Assembly: GCA_029582165.1 (NCBI GenBank)
Contig: CM055893.1
Location: forward strand, 23,659,179 to 23,723,178
Length of the DNA: 64,000 nt
Direction: 5' to 3'
From: Portulaca oleracea
Lineage: Eukaryota > Streptophyta > Magnoliopsida > Caryophyllales > Portulacaceae
The notes under the pieces were generated by a model. The model was given only the letters and a program-made list of their open reading frames with translations. It ran no database searches and was not told the origin of the DNA. The position numbers and the translations under genes were made by a program. This document shows, in pieces, positions 1 to 11,985 of this stretch (its first letter is position 1; each line of letters opens with the position of its first letter).

Positions 1-130
1 CTTTTACTTTCGGATCACATTGAATAAGAGAGGTCGGTTGCGCCTTATAGCAATTCTTGTCTTGTACCGACGGTTCGGGTGGTGGAGTGGGTGATTGTTC
101 TTCAGATCGAGCACGTTTGGATCGACCCAT
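1..130 (-). CDS. Start of an Athila ORF3 (env-position ORF), cut by the window edge
   Basis: An ATG at 130-128 on the minus strand opens a frame of 43 codons that stays open to the left edge. It begins MGRSKRAR, then a proline-rich stretch. It lies downstream of the integrase of the Athila-type element that fills 1201-8474, where Athila elements carry a third ORF of unclear, sometimes env-like, function. No transmembrane segment can be judged from this fragment. The assignment rests on position and the basic start, not on a recognised domain. It could also be a chance frame in a decayed element. Confidence 0.5.
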   Translation of the reverse strand, partial: MGRSKRARSEEQSPTPPPEPSVQDKNCYKAQPTSLIQCDPKVK

Positions 131-1200
131 GATGGCAAGTAAAGAGCAAAGAGTGGTGGAAACAACTAAACCAAGTGCAAACCCTAAATCTCAACCAGAA
201 AATTCACAGACAACACCCAAAATTAGATAAAAACGAAATTAACACACAAGGATGCGAGAAATACTTAAGGTTGAGACTTAGAGGTGTTGTATTGCCATAG
301 TCGACCCCCAAGGAAGAAAAACCAACCAAAAATCGCACTTGGAGAACTTCAAAAATGGCAAAAATGGTTGAGGGTGGTATGGCTAGGGCACGGTTAACGA
401 ATTGAGACAGTAGAGAAGGAGGATTTGCGAGAGATTGAGAGCTTAGGGTATGAGCATTAGGGTTTTAGAGGGAGAAAGAGCCGTTTGAGAGTGTGGAAAG
501 AAAAACAAATGAATTAAAATGAGCGAGGAAAGAGTTAAGAAGTCTCGACAAAAAGCGGAGCTCGACAGGTCGCGGTCGCGAAGTGGGCAGACCGCGGGGG
601 CGGTCCCCGTCTGGAGGAAAACTTGGAAAAATCAGCTCATCCAGGCCGCGGCCGCGAAGGGTAGAGGTAGCGCCTGCTACCTCATTCTGGCGGAAACTTG
701 GGGAGTGCGTCGCGGGCGTTACAGCGTCTGTGACGGGCGCGACGGAGCTGAGAACTCTGACACTTGAAGCTTTCCAGGCAGATGTAGCGGGCGCTACATG
801 GCTCGTCGCTCCTACTACCTTGTTCTGGCTCAAAACCTGAAACTTCAACTTTTTCTTGAAAATAAAACTAAGTCCTAGGACTCCTACTCCTCTCATCATT
901 AAGCCATGTTTTCTTCACACTCTTAAATATTCAAAAACATCTTTCATCACTCAAAAACCTCATTAAATCACTCTCTTCACAAACTCTACTTCTCACTCTC
1001 ATTTTTACTCTCAAATGTTCTATTTTCTTTTTTTTTTTTACTCTCAAATTTTCTATTTTCTCTTTTTTTTTCCTTCAATTTTCTCTTTTTGTTTCTTTTT
1101 CAACCCTAAGACTAAGACATGAAAAACAATAGAAGAAACATTAGGGCAAAAAGAAAAAGAAAATGCAAGAATAAATGAAAAACACTAAAGAAGAGGAAAG
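131..1200 (-). other. Athila spacer between pol and ORF3, with palindrome array
   Basis: Read on the minus strand this follows the end of pol. It holds an A/T-rich, pyrimidine-tract segment (about 900-1200), a GC-rich palindrome array (about 560-800) and a leader of about 390 bp before the ORF3 ATG. The array contains 14-bp units at 667, 709, 730 and 784, two of them exactly 21 bp apart, and GC-rich palindromes near 570-660. The same kind of array sits in the U3 of every Athila LTR in this window, so the spacer may hold an internal promoter for ORF3. No TATA box is obvious. Confidence 0.5.
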
Positions 1201-2360
1201 TAGCATGTACCTCCCCAATTGTTGCTTGTTTTAGGTCTCCAGCTCTACCTAATTCTTCTTTCCACCATCGAAATCAGCGAGGAAGACTACCATAGTCCCC
1301 GCATACTCCTCTTCCAGAGCATAAGGCTTGATCTTTGAGGAATTGACTTTGAAACACTCTCCTTTGTCATTCTTGAGTTCCACAACTCCATCAGGAAGGA
1401 TTTTCACAATCTCAAAAGGTCCCGACCATCTTGACCTCAACTTTTCGGAGAAGATTTTGAGCCTTGAGTTGAAAATAAGGACTCGGTCACCAACCATAAA
1501 CTCCCTATGATTTAACCTCTTGTCATGCTAAGCCTTGGTGCGCTCCTTGTAAATCATGTTGTTCTCATAGGAGTGTCGCCTCAATTCTTCAAGTTCTTCT
1601 AGTTGGAATAGACGATTTACACTCACCGCTTTAAGATCGTAATTCATCTTCTTGATGGCCCACATTGTTTTGTCTCAAGCTCTACGGGAAATTGGCATGC
1701 CTTCCCATAAACTAAGCGATACGGTGTAGTCCCTATGGGCGTCTTATAGGCGGTGTGATAAGCCCATAAAACATCATCGAGCTTGTCTACCCAATCCTTT
1801 CACGAAGTAGCTACAGTTTTCTCCAAAATCTCTTTGATAGCGCGATTTGATATCTCCACTTGGCCTTGAGTTTGAGGGTGATAAGGAAGCCCTCTCTTAT
1901 GATTGATACGATATTTTGACAACAAGGACTCAAACCTCTTCTCAACGAAATGAGAGTCATTATCACTAATAATCACTCTTGGAACTCCGAACCTAGGAAA
2001 GATGACCTTCAAAAATTTAGACACGGATCTTCCATCGCATCTAACACATGGGATTGCTTCTATCCACTTTGACACATAATCAACCGCTACTAGAATGTAT
2101 TGGTGACCTCGCGAAGATGGAAATGGACCCATGAAGTCCAACCCCCATACATCGAAAACCTCCACATCAAGGGTGTAGTTTAATGGCCCTTCATTCCGGC
2201 GAGAAATGTTCCCGGACCTTTGCCACTTATCACAAGCTTGAACATGTAGATACGCATCCGGAAATAGGGTCGGCCATCAATAAGATAACACGAATTTCAC
2301 TTCACTTTCAGCTAGACATCGTCTATACATCCCGTCATTACACAAACGGAAACAAGAATG
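1201..2360 (-). pseudogene. Athila integrase (degenerate)
   Basis: Integrase of the minus-strand Athila element, which inserts element cDNA into the genome. The catalytic core is readable at 2165-1800 with the expected acidic triad: D in LDFMGPF, D in ISDNDSHF and E in QVEISN. The N-terminal zinc-binding part (about 2360-2170) and C-terminal part (1497-1249, with a WSGPFEIVKI motif) are in other frames, separated by stops, so the protein is broken. No chromodomain is seen, as expected for Athila. After the domain the frame runs to a GDLKQA motif near 1225; a matching motif follows protease in the second Athila copy at about 35630-35660. Confidence 0.8.
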
Positions 2361-2369
2361 GATCATCCC

Positions 2370-4358
2370 AATAGAAATGCTTCACATCATAAAAGAACTT
2401 CTTCTTTTGGTGTGGAGTGAGGTTTTGAGGAACTACCTCACTTGCCAAATAATTAATGATGTCTGCATACCATGGGTGAGTGTGCTTGGTGGACAAAAGT
2501 TGTTCATCCGGGAAAGAATCTTCGATGGGTTTGGAATCCTCCAAATCAACAAGAATTCTTGACAAATGATCGGCCACTACATTCTTGGTGCTGGCCTTGT
2601 CTCGGATCTCCAAGTCAAACTCTTGCATGAGTAAAACCTAACTAATAAGTCTCGGCTTCGTCTCCTTCTTCCCCATCAAATACTTGATCGTCGCATGATC
2701 CGTATAAAGATGACTCGGGAGAACATGAGATATTGACGGAATTTGTTTAAGGCAAAGATTATGTCCAAGAGCTCCTTCTCCGTTGTTGTGTAATTCTTTT
2801 GAGCACTATCAAGCGCATGACTCGCATAATAAATGACCCGTAGCTTCCTATCCTTGGTTTGAGCTAAACAAGCTCCAACAGCGAAGTCACTTGCATCGGC
2901 CATAATCTCGAACGGTAGAGTCCAATCCGGAGGTTGGACTACCGGTGCGGATATTAACGCTTGCTTCAACCTGTAGAAGGCCTCAAGACACTCATCAGTA
3001 AAGGAGAATGGGGCATCTTTGCACAAGATATCGGTTAAAAGACGAGAAATTTTCAAAAAATCCTTGACAAACCGTCGGTAAAAACCGGCGTGGCCATGGA
3101 AACTACGCACCCCTTTAACGGAAACCGGGGGTGGTAGGCGCTCAATCAATTCAACCTTTGCCTTGTCAACTTCGATGCCCCTAGATGAAATCAAATGACC
3201 TAAAACAATTCCTTCTTCTACCATGAAATGACATTTCTCCTAATTCAAAACCAAATTAACCTCTTCACAACGGATGAGAATTTTCTCTAAATTAACCAGG
3301 CAATCATCAAATGTATGACCATAAACAGAAAAATCATCCATAAAGACTTCCATGCCATGTTCGATGTAATCACTAAAAATGGCCATCATGCATCTCTGAA
3401 ATATACCGGGTGCATTGCATAAACTTAAAGGCATCCTCCTATATGCAAAAGTACCGTATGGACAAGTAAAGGTGGTCTTTTCTTGATGCGCAGGATGAAT
3501 TGGAATTTGGAAACATCCCGAGTACCCATCTAAAAAACAAAAGTATGAATGACCCGCTAACCTCTCTAATATTTGATCAATGAAGGGGAGGGGAAAGTGG
3601 TCCTTCTTTGTAACTTTGTTCAATTGGCGATAGTCTATGCACATACGCCATCCAGTGACGGTTCGGGTACTTACAAGCTCATTCTTTTCATTTTCAACAA
3701 CTGTCATCTCGCCTTTCTTGGGCACACATTGAACCAGGCTTACCCATTCACTATTTGCGATGGGGAAGATGATCCCAGTGGCCAAAAGTTTGACGACTTC
3801 TTTCTTAACCACTTCTTGCATATTGGGGTTTAACCTACGTTGTGGTTGCCTAGTTGGTTTTGCATCATCTAACAAATCAATGGAATGCATGCAAATGGAT
3901 GGAGAAATACCCTTCAAGTCCTCAATTTTATACCCCAATGCACCCCTATGCTTCCCCAACAAATCAAGCAACTTAGACAATTCAGATTCATGCAATTTAG
4001 CATTCACAATCACAGGGCAAGATTTTTCCTCATCTAAGAACGCATATTGTAAAGAAGGGGGTAAAGGTTTAAGCTCTAATTGAGGGGAAGAGAGTTTAGC
4101 TTGAGAAGAGGACATACCTTTGCATAGAACTTCTTGAATTTCCATACACTCGAAATAAGGCTCATCAATAGTAATTTCCTCATGAGTAGGTGACGAATCG
4201 AGAAGGTTGGTAAGAAATGTGATATCGGTGCCTTCGGGCTCAAATTGAAAGGATTCTAAGAGACTTGCTCCCAAAGGATCATCACATGTAGACTCAAGCA
4301 TATGAGATTCTTCTATGTATTGTCGACTAGTACCTCCATGATATCGATGGCATAGCAT
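2370..4358 (-). pseudogene. Athila reverse transcriptase-RNase H (degenerate)
   Basis: RT copies element RNA into cDNA; RNase H removes the RNA strand. RT is readable at 4358-3240: the fingers/palm segment with MCIDYRQLNK, the PYGTFAYRRMPLSLCNAPG block and the catalytic VFMDDFSVYG motif. A stop separates it from the RT thumb and RNase H at 3224-2676, which shows ADASDFAVGACL and TTTEKELLDIIFALNKFRQYL. The frame resumes at 2628-2338 with an ADHLSR motif. The FMDDFSVYG form and gene order point to Athila within the non-chromovirus Ty3/gypsy elements. Stops and frame changes make it non-functional. Confidence 0.85.
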
Positions 4359-4521
4359 GAATCCTCATACGATAGATTCTTCAAAGACCCCTCAAGGTTA
4401 AAAATAATGCTCTCATCACCGACATGTAGCAACATACGACCATTCTTCACATCTATCATTGCTCCGGCCGTGGCAAGAAATGGACGTCCCAAAATAATGG
4501 GAATATTGGCGTCCTAGCGGC

Positions 4522-5292
4522 CTAATCCATTTCTAGAATAACAAAATCACATGGTATCAAAAATCTGCCTACTTGGACCGGAATATTCTCCAATATGCCC
4601 AATAGTCTACGCATGGAACAATCAGCGAGTTGAAGATTGATTGTTGTGGGAGTCAAATCATCAAGATTCAACTTCCGGCATATAGAATAGGGCATTACAC
4701 TTACATTGGCCCCTAAATCACATAAAGCATGACCAATCCTTATGTCCTCGATAGTACATGGAATGGAAAAACTCCTGGGATCAGCAAGTTTCCTTGGGGT
4801 TTTATTCTCAATGATAGCACTACAATCGGTGATCAAGTGAACAGTAGATTTCTCTTGGATCCTTCGCTTGCTTGTGAGACGTTCCTTCAAATGCTTCTTG
4901 AATGAGGGAACCTCAGAAATAACATCTAAGAATGGGATATTCACTTGAAGTTTCTTGAGCATCTCTATGAACTTCGAAAATTTTGCATCCGACTTTGGTT
5001 TGGCTAACCGCTCGGGAAAAGGTATCGGCGGTGGTTGGGTCTTTGGTTTCTCAATGACTTGGATTGGCTCTTCTTCTATCATAACTCCCTTTCCCTTTCT
5101 TATTTTCTCCATCTCTTCTCTTTCTTTCTCAATTAACTCTTCTTCAAAATTGGACTCTCCTTGCTCCTCCTCACAAACCTCCTTGCTTCCCTCCACTAAC
5201 ACAAACTCACTCCCCTCTTTCTCTTCCAAATCCTCCTCCTCCATAATATCCACCACATCACCCTCTCTCTCTCCCAAGACACTCTCATCCAC
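4522..5292 (-). pseudogene. Athila gag C-terminal region and aspartic protease
   Basis: One frame of 256 codons. The first half is very acidic and Glu-rich. Then come a conserved FIEMLKKLQVNIPFLD block and a retropepsin-like segment with the active-site motif DLGANVSVMPYSI. The protease would cleave the Gag-Pol polyprotein. The same block order is seen in the second Athila copy at 34144-34980. The frame ends at a stop just before the expected C-terminal part (the GRPFLATAG block, readable in a shifted context near 4440-4510), so it is a relic. Confidence 0.75.
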
Positions 5293-5400
5293 TCTTTTGA
5301 GAACTTTGATCTCTCTACCAATCCTCTAGGTGATCGCATTAAGTTGCCCTTTGGGATTGGGTTGAGGTTGGCTAGGAAGAGATTGGATAGGTTTGGCTTG

Positions 5401-6728
5401 TTATGCCATTTGAGCCAAATGCAATTCAAGGCTCTTAATACGGGCTTGGTCTCTATCTTGGGTCAAGGAAATCTTTTGCAACAATTGCTCAATGGAAAGC
5501 TCTTGAGGTGGTTTGGATGTTTGGGATGATTGACCATGGTGAGTGTTTTGTTGGTATGGACGACGGTTTTGGTTTTGAAATCCGGGAGGTGGGTTTTGGT
5601 TTTGTGGTGGTTGTTGGTTATAAGCATAGTTTCCACGAGGACGAACTGGATGTTGGGTAGAATAGGAAAGGTTATTATTAAGATAAACTGCTTGCACTTG
5701 CTCAGATTGGCATTCACCCATTGTTGTAGAGAATGTGGTCCTCCGCAATAATCACATACAACTCTAGCATCCAGAGTAGGAATAAGTAATGGTATCTCTT
5801 GAGCTGCTTTGACTTGCCTTGTGGTCTCCTCAAGGGCCTTCTTTTGTTGCATCTCCAATACGACATTCATGAGAAATTTGATTGTAGGGTTGCTCTCCAA
5901 AGAAGTACCTCCATATCTTAAACCACGACCTCCTCCCCAATGTGGAGAGTTTTGGGATAACTCATGTAGAAATACATTTGCTTCCTCTGCCGTCTTCTTG
6001 AGAAACATGCCACCGGAGGCATGGTCGATAGATTCTCGCAAAGAACTACATAATCCCGAGTAGAAATGATGTAAAAGGAGCCAATCTTGAAGATTGTGGT
6101 GAGGACATCTCCATTGGAGGCCTTTGAACCTCCCATATGCTTCAAATAGGGTTTCACCGGCTTGTTTGAAACTCATAATAGCTTGCCTCAATCTACACGT
6201 CTCATCATTGGGAAAGAACCTTTAAAGAAAATCACTACTGAGGGCATCCTATGAAGAATATGTACCCGGTGGACAAGTATTGAGCCACAATAATGCCTTC
6301 CCTTTCAAGGTGAGAGGGAAGAACTTTAACTTCATGTATTCGGCAGAAACTCCGTTCATTTGCACAAACCCAATACCTTGCTCGAACATGTTGATATGAT
6401 CGATGGGGTTCTCATGTGCACCTCCATGGTATGAAGCGTTCTCAAATATTTCAAGCAAATATGGTTTAAACTCGAATGACGCATTTGTAGGTAATTATGG
6501 TAATACGATGGGGTCGCCTCCCGTACCCGAGGATAGTGATGAATACGAGGCTAAGGTACGGGGTAGATCTAGTATTTCGTCAGCCGTTGGAATTTCAATT
6601 CTCCCTTGCTCTCTTTGTCGTCTCTCTCGTCTCAAGCTAGCGTTCACTTGACGAATAATATTTTCCGGGTTCGAATTCGGTGGAGTAGAAGGCGGTTGGC
6701 TACGTCGAGATCGAGTCTGTATACACAA
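5401..6728 (-). pseudogene. Athila gag (degenerate)
   Basis: Gag is the capsid/nucleocapsid precursor. Pieces in different frames, in order on the minus strand: 6728-6495 (basic N-terminus with TRSRRSQPPSTPP), 6458-6249 (KFFPLTLKGKALLWL), 6191-5463 (SGGMFLKKTAEEANVFLHELS, then a CDYCGGPHS zinc-knuckle-like motif) and a Q/N/P-rich tail at 5748-5401. Every block has a counterpart in the second Athila copy at 32859-34130. At least three frame breaks are needed to join the pieces. Confidence 0.75.
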
Positions 6729-6836
6729 AGGAACAATAGAAGAATCAAATTCTTAACAACTAAAGGTACCAAATCTCTAGCAAAGGAAATGATCTTAAAC
6801 AACCTATAATCAAGAAGCTAAGCTAGGTGCGCTTGC

Positions 6837-6854
6837 TCCCCGGCAACGGCGCCA
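6837..6854 (-). other. Primer binding site, tRNA-Asp type
   Basis: On the minus strand the 18 bases read TGGCGCCGTTGCCGGGGA, complementary to the 3' end of plant tRNA-Asp(GTC). This is the usual primer of Athila/Tat elements. It lies 5 bp inside the LTR edge at 6860 and fixes the orientation of the element as minus. Confidence 0.9.
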
Positions 6855-6859
6855 TTTTG

Positions 6860-8474
6860 TGTAACGTGGTTTGCATGATCCGGTATTTGTCATTCTCTTC
6901 AGGGAGCAAAGGGCCTAGAACAAAGGCAACTGGATCTAGGTAGGCTTAAGATCACTAGATTCAAAAGTCTTTGGGTGATAAACAGCGAACCAGATCACAG
7001 AAACGGACTAAGGTTCAGTCAAGATAGGAAAATGGGTTTCGGGAGATTTCGGAATGCAAACGGCAATAAGAACATGGGTTTTGCAATTAGTGGGTAACAA
7101 AGAGAGGGGAGTCAAATGGCAATCCAATTATAGAAAACCCACCGAATTTTCTCTTTCGAGGATAATCCAGATTAACTTCCTCAAAGTCCACCACGGACCC
7201 GGAGGGTTAATGCAATATGATTCCCTAGTTAACCTCCTTCCACTTTCAAGGGTGAGCATTAACTATCCCATTTCTCATCTTCCAACACAAGTGTTGGATG
7301 TATTCGGGAGCTTTCGATCCCAAATACATCCCACTTGAGAGAAGAATAGGAGTGGGAAATTGATCCTCCTACTAATTACCACCTACACTTGCTAACCCAA
7401 GCCTAATTAACCATTCACATCCTTAATTTCCCCCTAACCAATGGGGCTTCTAATCATCCTAATTAACATGCTAACAACATAAACCATTCCAACAAACATG
7501 ATCAAAATAGAGGAAACAACTAGCAAATGCAATAATCCAATTATCACAAACACAAAGCAATCTAAGCACAAAACAGAGATTGAAATACTATTAAAGCAAA
7601 CTAAAAGAAAGTAGAGATTAAGAAATGCTCAGCAAAATGGCGATGATCGAATGGATGATCAAGAACAATCAAGAACTCCAAGCTCCAATGGAGAAAATAT
7701 ACTTCAATCTTCAATAGAACTTCAATAAAATCCAATACAATTACACTAATCTTGTACTAATCACTCACTAATTACTATGGAATTCCTCTAATCCTCACTC
7801 TATGGTGTTTTTCTATCTAATGAACCAGCTCTCTAACTAATCGTTCAAAAGGGGTATTTATACATAGCCAAAGAAGTTGAACAAAACGCAACACTTCAAG
7901 CAACTAAAACGCGTGAAACCTAGGAGATCGCGGCCGCGATCCTGCGAAGGCACTCAGCGACTTCTCTCTTCTGTGCAAGGTAGCGGGATACCTTCCCTCG
8001 TCGCGGCCGCGATCTTCCTCTAGGCAAAACTCCTGTGCTGAACTTCCTTGGCTTTCGCAGGCACTACCTTCGGGGTAGCGGGCGCGGTCTTCTTCTCGAC
8101 GGAATCTCCCTTTGGCGTAGCGTCTGCCATAAGAAGCGTAGCGGGTGCTATGGCTCTGAAACGCGATTGCAAGACTTGTTGCGCCCCGCTAAGCTGAATG
8201 TAGCGGGTGCTATGCTATGCTTGCTGAATTCATTCTTTGGGAGTTTATGGTATCCGGCTTTGCTTCCCACTTAGCTATTGACTGAGCTTGGCCCGGGGAA
8301 TCTCTCGGGATTCTCAAAATGCTTCAAAACAGCCCTTTTTACTACGTTTTCATGTAAAAAGACCAAAACCTACAAAATAACCAAAAACATAGTAAAAGGC
8401 ATGAAAATAAACTAGAAACGAGTCAAAAGACTAAGTATAAAGGCGTTATTTAGGCCTAAAAATTGGCCTAAACA
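6860..8474 (-). mobile_element. 5' LTR of the minus-strand Athila element
   Basis: The LTR is 1615 bp with TGT...ACA ends (minus-strand start TGTTTAGGCC at 8474, end GTTACA at 6860). The PBS follows directly. It shares its ends and U5 blocks with the LTRs at 23244, 29341, 31063 and 37396. A TATA-like box (TATAAATA, minus) is at 7862-7855. Upstream of it on the minus strand lies a palindrome array (8213-7926), including a perfect 16-bp palindrome GATCGCGGCCGCGATC at 7926-7941. It is inserted in a gypsy gag start at 8475. The matching 3' LTR is beyond the left edge. Confidence 0.9.
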
Positions 8475-8710
8475 CTCCTCCTTCTATGAATATACCTAGG
8501 ACCTCGACCTCCTCTCCCTGTTCTAATAAAAGGATTTTCCCCTTCTCCCTCAGCATACTCTTCATCAGTCTCCCTATTAAGCTCAGTTCTATGCAACTGC
8601 ATATAGTATTGCAACTGATCATTCAGTAACCTCATTTTCTGCTCCATTTCTTCTCTATCTTTCAAAGCCTGTTCTACCACCTCCTGGGGTGTTCTTCTAG
8701 CTCTGGCCAT
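8475..8710 (-). pseudogene. Gag N-terminus of an older gypsy element, cut by Athila
   Basis: From an ATG at 8710-8708 (minus), 79 residues are readable, beginning MARARRTPQEVVEQALKDRE, then a helical charged stretch and a GENPFIRTGRGGRG segment. This resembles the start of Gag in chromovirus-type Ty3/gypsy elements. The frame stops where the Athila LTR begins at 8474, so Gag is truncated by that insertion. It belongs with the PBS and LTR that follow on the right. A related lineage is represented by the pol at 25492-28814. Confidence 0.6.
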
Positions 8711-8752
8711 ATCAAATATCACAAACAAACTTCCCTTCAAGATAGAACACAA

Positions 8753-8763
8753 CTCTGGTACCA
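8753..8763 (-). other. Primer binding site, Met-tRNA-like
   Basis: The minus strand reads TGGTACCAGAG, one base from TGGTATCAGAG, the usual initiator-Met tRNA primer site. It lies between the gag start at 8710 and the LTR edge at 8770, as expected for a minus-strand gypsy element. Confidence 0.6.
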
Positions 8764-8769
8764 AGATGA

Positions 8770-9792
8770 TGTATGCAAGGTCACAAGATCAGAGTATTAA
8801 CCTCAGAATATACCACATAGAATCTCACACACACTATTGATGATTTAAAATAAAGCTAATTGAATGCAATTAGTTGGAATAGATGACAAACCGATATGGA
8901 ATGAAAAGAATAAACTTGTATTCACTCTAATACAGACACACCATAGAATGAAAGACAAGGGAAAGGACTTGATTACCTCAGTAGATACAGGCACACCACT
9001 ACAGAAGCAATCGAGCTCTACACGCACCACTAGTAATGCAAATCCTAGATACTGAAGTAGATTCAACCAAATGAGAGTTTGCTGACACTCCCAAACGAGA
9101 GGCTCAACTAAGGAAGTCAAGATACTATTGAAAATATCACTGATTAGTTTGCAAGCAGCTGCATACATTGCTATATATAGCTAATCCTAAATAGTTTGAT
9201 TAGAGGTCCTTAAGTAACCTGCTAATCTCTCCTTCTAATCCTAAGCTTGCTGAAAATCAAATACAAACATGACATTACATCCTAATCTTGCTAATACAAT
9301 CCGGATACAATTGAAAATAAAGGAAGAAACAAAGTTGGCTTCTGATTGGTCCAAACCTAAAAGTTGGCAAAATGAGCCAGTCAGAACCTTTCCTAGCTAG
9401 GAGGGTAATTCTAAGTTACCTCAGTAATTTCCCAGGCCTTCCCTAAGCTGGATGTAATCTCAACAGCTTAAGGAAGGTAGGGAAAGACCTAAATAGCCCT
9501 AATTGAAGCTGAAACAAAATAACTTAGCCCCAGAACTGGGGTTCTACAAAAAACTGATAACAAACGACCATTGTAGGATGATTTGTTCCGGAGCCTGAAA
9601 CTTGATGAAACCTTGCTCGAACATGTTAGGACTTGACTTGATCTTGGAAAATGCATGTCAAGGAACAAAAATCTCCTAGGGAACCTTTGTTGAATCTCCC
9701 TCAATTCAGAGATACTAGAATTGACTTGAATGACCAATGTTGGTGAAATGGATGGCTGTGCTGGCCAGAACTTGCTTCACTATGGTCTAACA
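8770..9792 (-). mobile_element. 5' LTR of the older gypsy element (outer end uncertain)
   Basis: The inner edge (plus-strand TGTATGCAAGG) follows the PBS by 6 bp. A palindromic TATA-like block (GCTATATATAGC) is at about 9170-9182. The outer edge is not certain: a TCTAACA ending at 9792 would give TGT...ACA ends and about 1.02 kb, but I found no target duplication. Its layout resembles the LTR sequence at 24885-25480, suggesting the same lineage. Confidence 0.45.
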
Positions 9793-10167
9793 AGCCTGGA
9801 TGGATGCTGTTGGTGGGCTGGTGGCTGCTGTAATCTCCTTGGTCTGCTCCTTTTGCGGGAAGCCTGCTGTTTCGGCTAGAGTTGCTCCTACATCTACTGA
9901 GTTTTGCACGGCAAGGCTTGCTGCTGGTACTGTTGCTGCTGAAAGTGTTGGTGAAGCTTCTTTTGGTGATGTAGATGATGTAGAAGTTGCTCGTGCTGTT
10001 GCTGTTGCTGAATCACCTTCAATCTCTTGCTCTGATTCTCCTTGTGCTGCTTCTGCCGCTGTGATTGATGCTGGATGGTCTCCATCAAAGGAGCGTTTGG
10101 TTGGTGATCAACATGCCACTGATACAAGTTCTTTATCTTTAAGATAAAAAATTATTCTATACTTTTT
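9793..10167 (+). other. Unassigned segment with a 115-codon open frame
   Basis: A plus frame runs from 9800 to 10147 (start MDAVGGLVAAVIS, rich in Ala, Val, Ser and Asp). The same DNA read on the minus strand is rich in Gln and His (10127-9894). Both come from a GCT/GTT/CAN trinucleotide-biased stretch. It directly precedes the hAT transposase relic and could be its N-terminal or linker part, but I recognise no domain. It may be chance coding potential. Confidence 0.25.
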
Positions 10168-11573
10168 ATGTTATCATTGAGTCGTTCCCGACTACGAGGG
10201 CAAGGGTATGATGAGGCTAGTAATATGCGTGGTCATATCAATGGACTTGGGAGCTTGATTATGGAGGATTGTTCATCTGCTCATTATGTACATTGTTTTT
10301 CCCATCAACTCCAATTGAAACTTATTGTCATTACACATGGTAATGATGATATTGGATGGCTTGTTGACCTAGTTCAACTTATGTTAACTATGATAGGAGG
10401 TTCTTATAAACGCAAAGAATACTTCAGATGAAAATAAGCAGAGGAACTTGAAGAACCATTATGTATGGGTCAACTTCAAACTGCTCGAGGTTTGAATCAA
10501 GAGCTCTTATTATAAATCATTTTTGAATATCATACTCATGTTTGGTTCGATGACTTCTGTTCTTGAAGCGATGGCATGCCATTCAACTCATTGGTAAGAG
10601 AGAGTGAAGGCTAAAAGTTTTTTAGATGACATGCTAATGTTTGACTTTGCTTTCGTTAAAAAAAATGTTTGACTTTGCTTTCTTGATACACTTGATGAGA
10701 TTGGTGTTGAGTATTACAAATGATCTGAATAAAGCCTTATAGAGAAGAGATCAAGATATTGTCAATGCTATGTCATTACTTGGTACGACTAAGAAGTGCT
10801 TAACAAATACAAGGGAAAGAGGATGAGATTCTTTGTTTAAAGATGTGTCTGAATTCAGCGAAAAATATGATATTGTGATTCCTTCTATGGTTGACTTCTA
10901 TGTTAGTCGGGGCCAAAAATCATAACGTAGAGCTTCCACATTAACAAATGAGCACCATTATCATGTTGATGTGTTTTACTCCATTATTGATATGCAATTG
11001 CAAGAGCTCAATAGCCGCTTTCCAGAGGCAAGCACTAATTTGCTTCTTGGTGTAGCATGCCTTAACCCTGCTCGCTCCTTTTACAACTTTGATAAGGAAA
11101 AATTACTTAGAATGGCTCGGTTATATCCCAGGGATTTTGACGAGTGGTCTTTGGAGAGGCTTAAAGACGATCTTACTAGCTTCATTGATTGTGTGCAAAA
11201 TGATGAAAGGTTCTCCAACTTGAAAGGCCTTGTTGAATTTTCAATGAAAATGGTTGAGACACAATTGCACTTGAACTTTCGCCGCATATATTTGCTTGTC
11301 AAGTTAGCTTTGCTTCTGCCAGTTTCCACTGCATCAGTTGAGAGAGTATTTTCGATGATGAAGTTTATTAAGACCAATTTGCGCAATAGAGTGTTAGACG
11401 AGTTTTTAAATGATGCTGATATTACTTATTTTGTGGATGATGTGTTTGGAAAAGTATCCAATGAGGCTATCATGGATCGTTTTAAAAAGATGTATGCTCA
11501 TCGATCGGAAGTGTGGGTATGTATTAGTTATTTAATATCATTTTTAGCGCTTACTTTGACGTTTATGTATTAG
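10168..11573 (+). pseudogene. hAT transposase relic (TTF-type, hAT dimerisation domain)
   Basis: Two readable blocks. 10190-10431 has RGQGYDEASNMRG and SAHYVHCFSHQLQL, typical of the RNase H-like core of plant TTF-type hAT proteins. 10971-11573 ends in the hAT dimerisation domain (STASVERVFSMMKFIKTNLRNR). Between them the frame is full of stops, with only scattered matches (ETARGLNQEL-like near 10480). The N-terminal zinc finger is not seen. Terminal repeats and target duplication were not found. This is a domesticated-looking but clearly broken relic. Confidence 0.8.
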
Positions 11574-11934
11574 GTTATCATGGATTGGTTATATTTTGAC
11601 GTTTATTTTAGCGTTTATTTATGTTCAATTTTTTTAAAGAAAATTATTTGACACCACTGACTTTGAATAATGGATCTGACACTGATGTAACTTGTTTCAA
11701 TTTGTCCCTTTTGCCTCTATGCTGAACAAGAACCTCATGCTGAAGTTATGTAATAGTTCAATTATTATGTATTAGTTTTAACTAAGCATAATTAGAGCTT
11801 TCTTCATGATTAGGAAAGCTAGGGTGTGGCAATTAGTGAGCTTGCTTGATTTTTTACCCAGCCATGTATATATATAAATATATTACTCCCTTGTAATAGC
11901 TAGGGCAGAATATAATGTTTATGAACTGGATTTT
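11574..11934. other. A/T-rich interval without genes
   Basis: Follows the hAT relic and precedes the LINE. It contains a short TA-rich run (about 11868-11885). I see no coding potential or RNA gene. Confidence 0.5.
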
Positions 11935-11985
11935 GTTGGAGAATTTTATCGGGAGTTCTCTGCGCTGTTTAGGCCCACAAGATCC

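Noticed and set aside
465..899. Open frames of 82-144 codons on both strands at 465-899
   Set aside because: They are produced by the GC-rich palindrome array. No protein-like composition or known motif, and frames exist on both strands.
10168..11573. Intact hAT gene or domesticated transposase
   Set aside because: Multiple stops between the two readable blocks and no splice model that removes them all.
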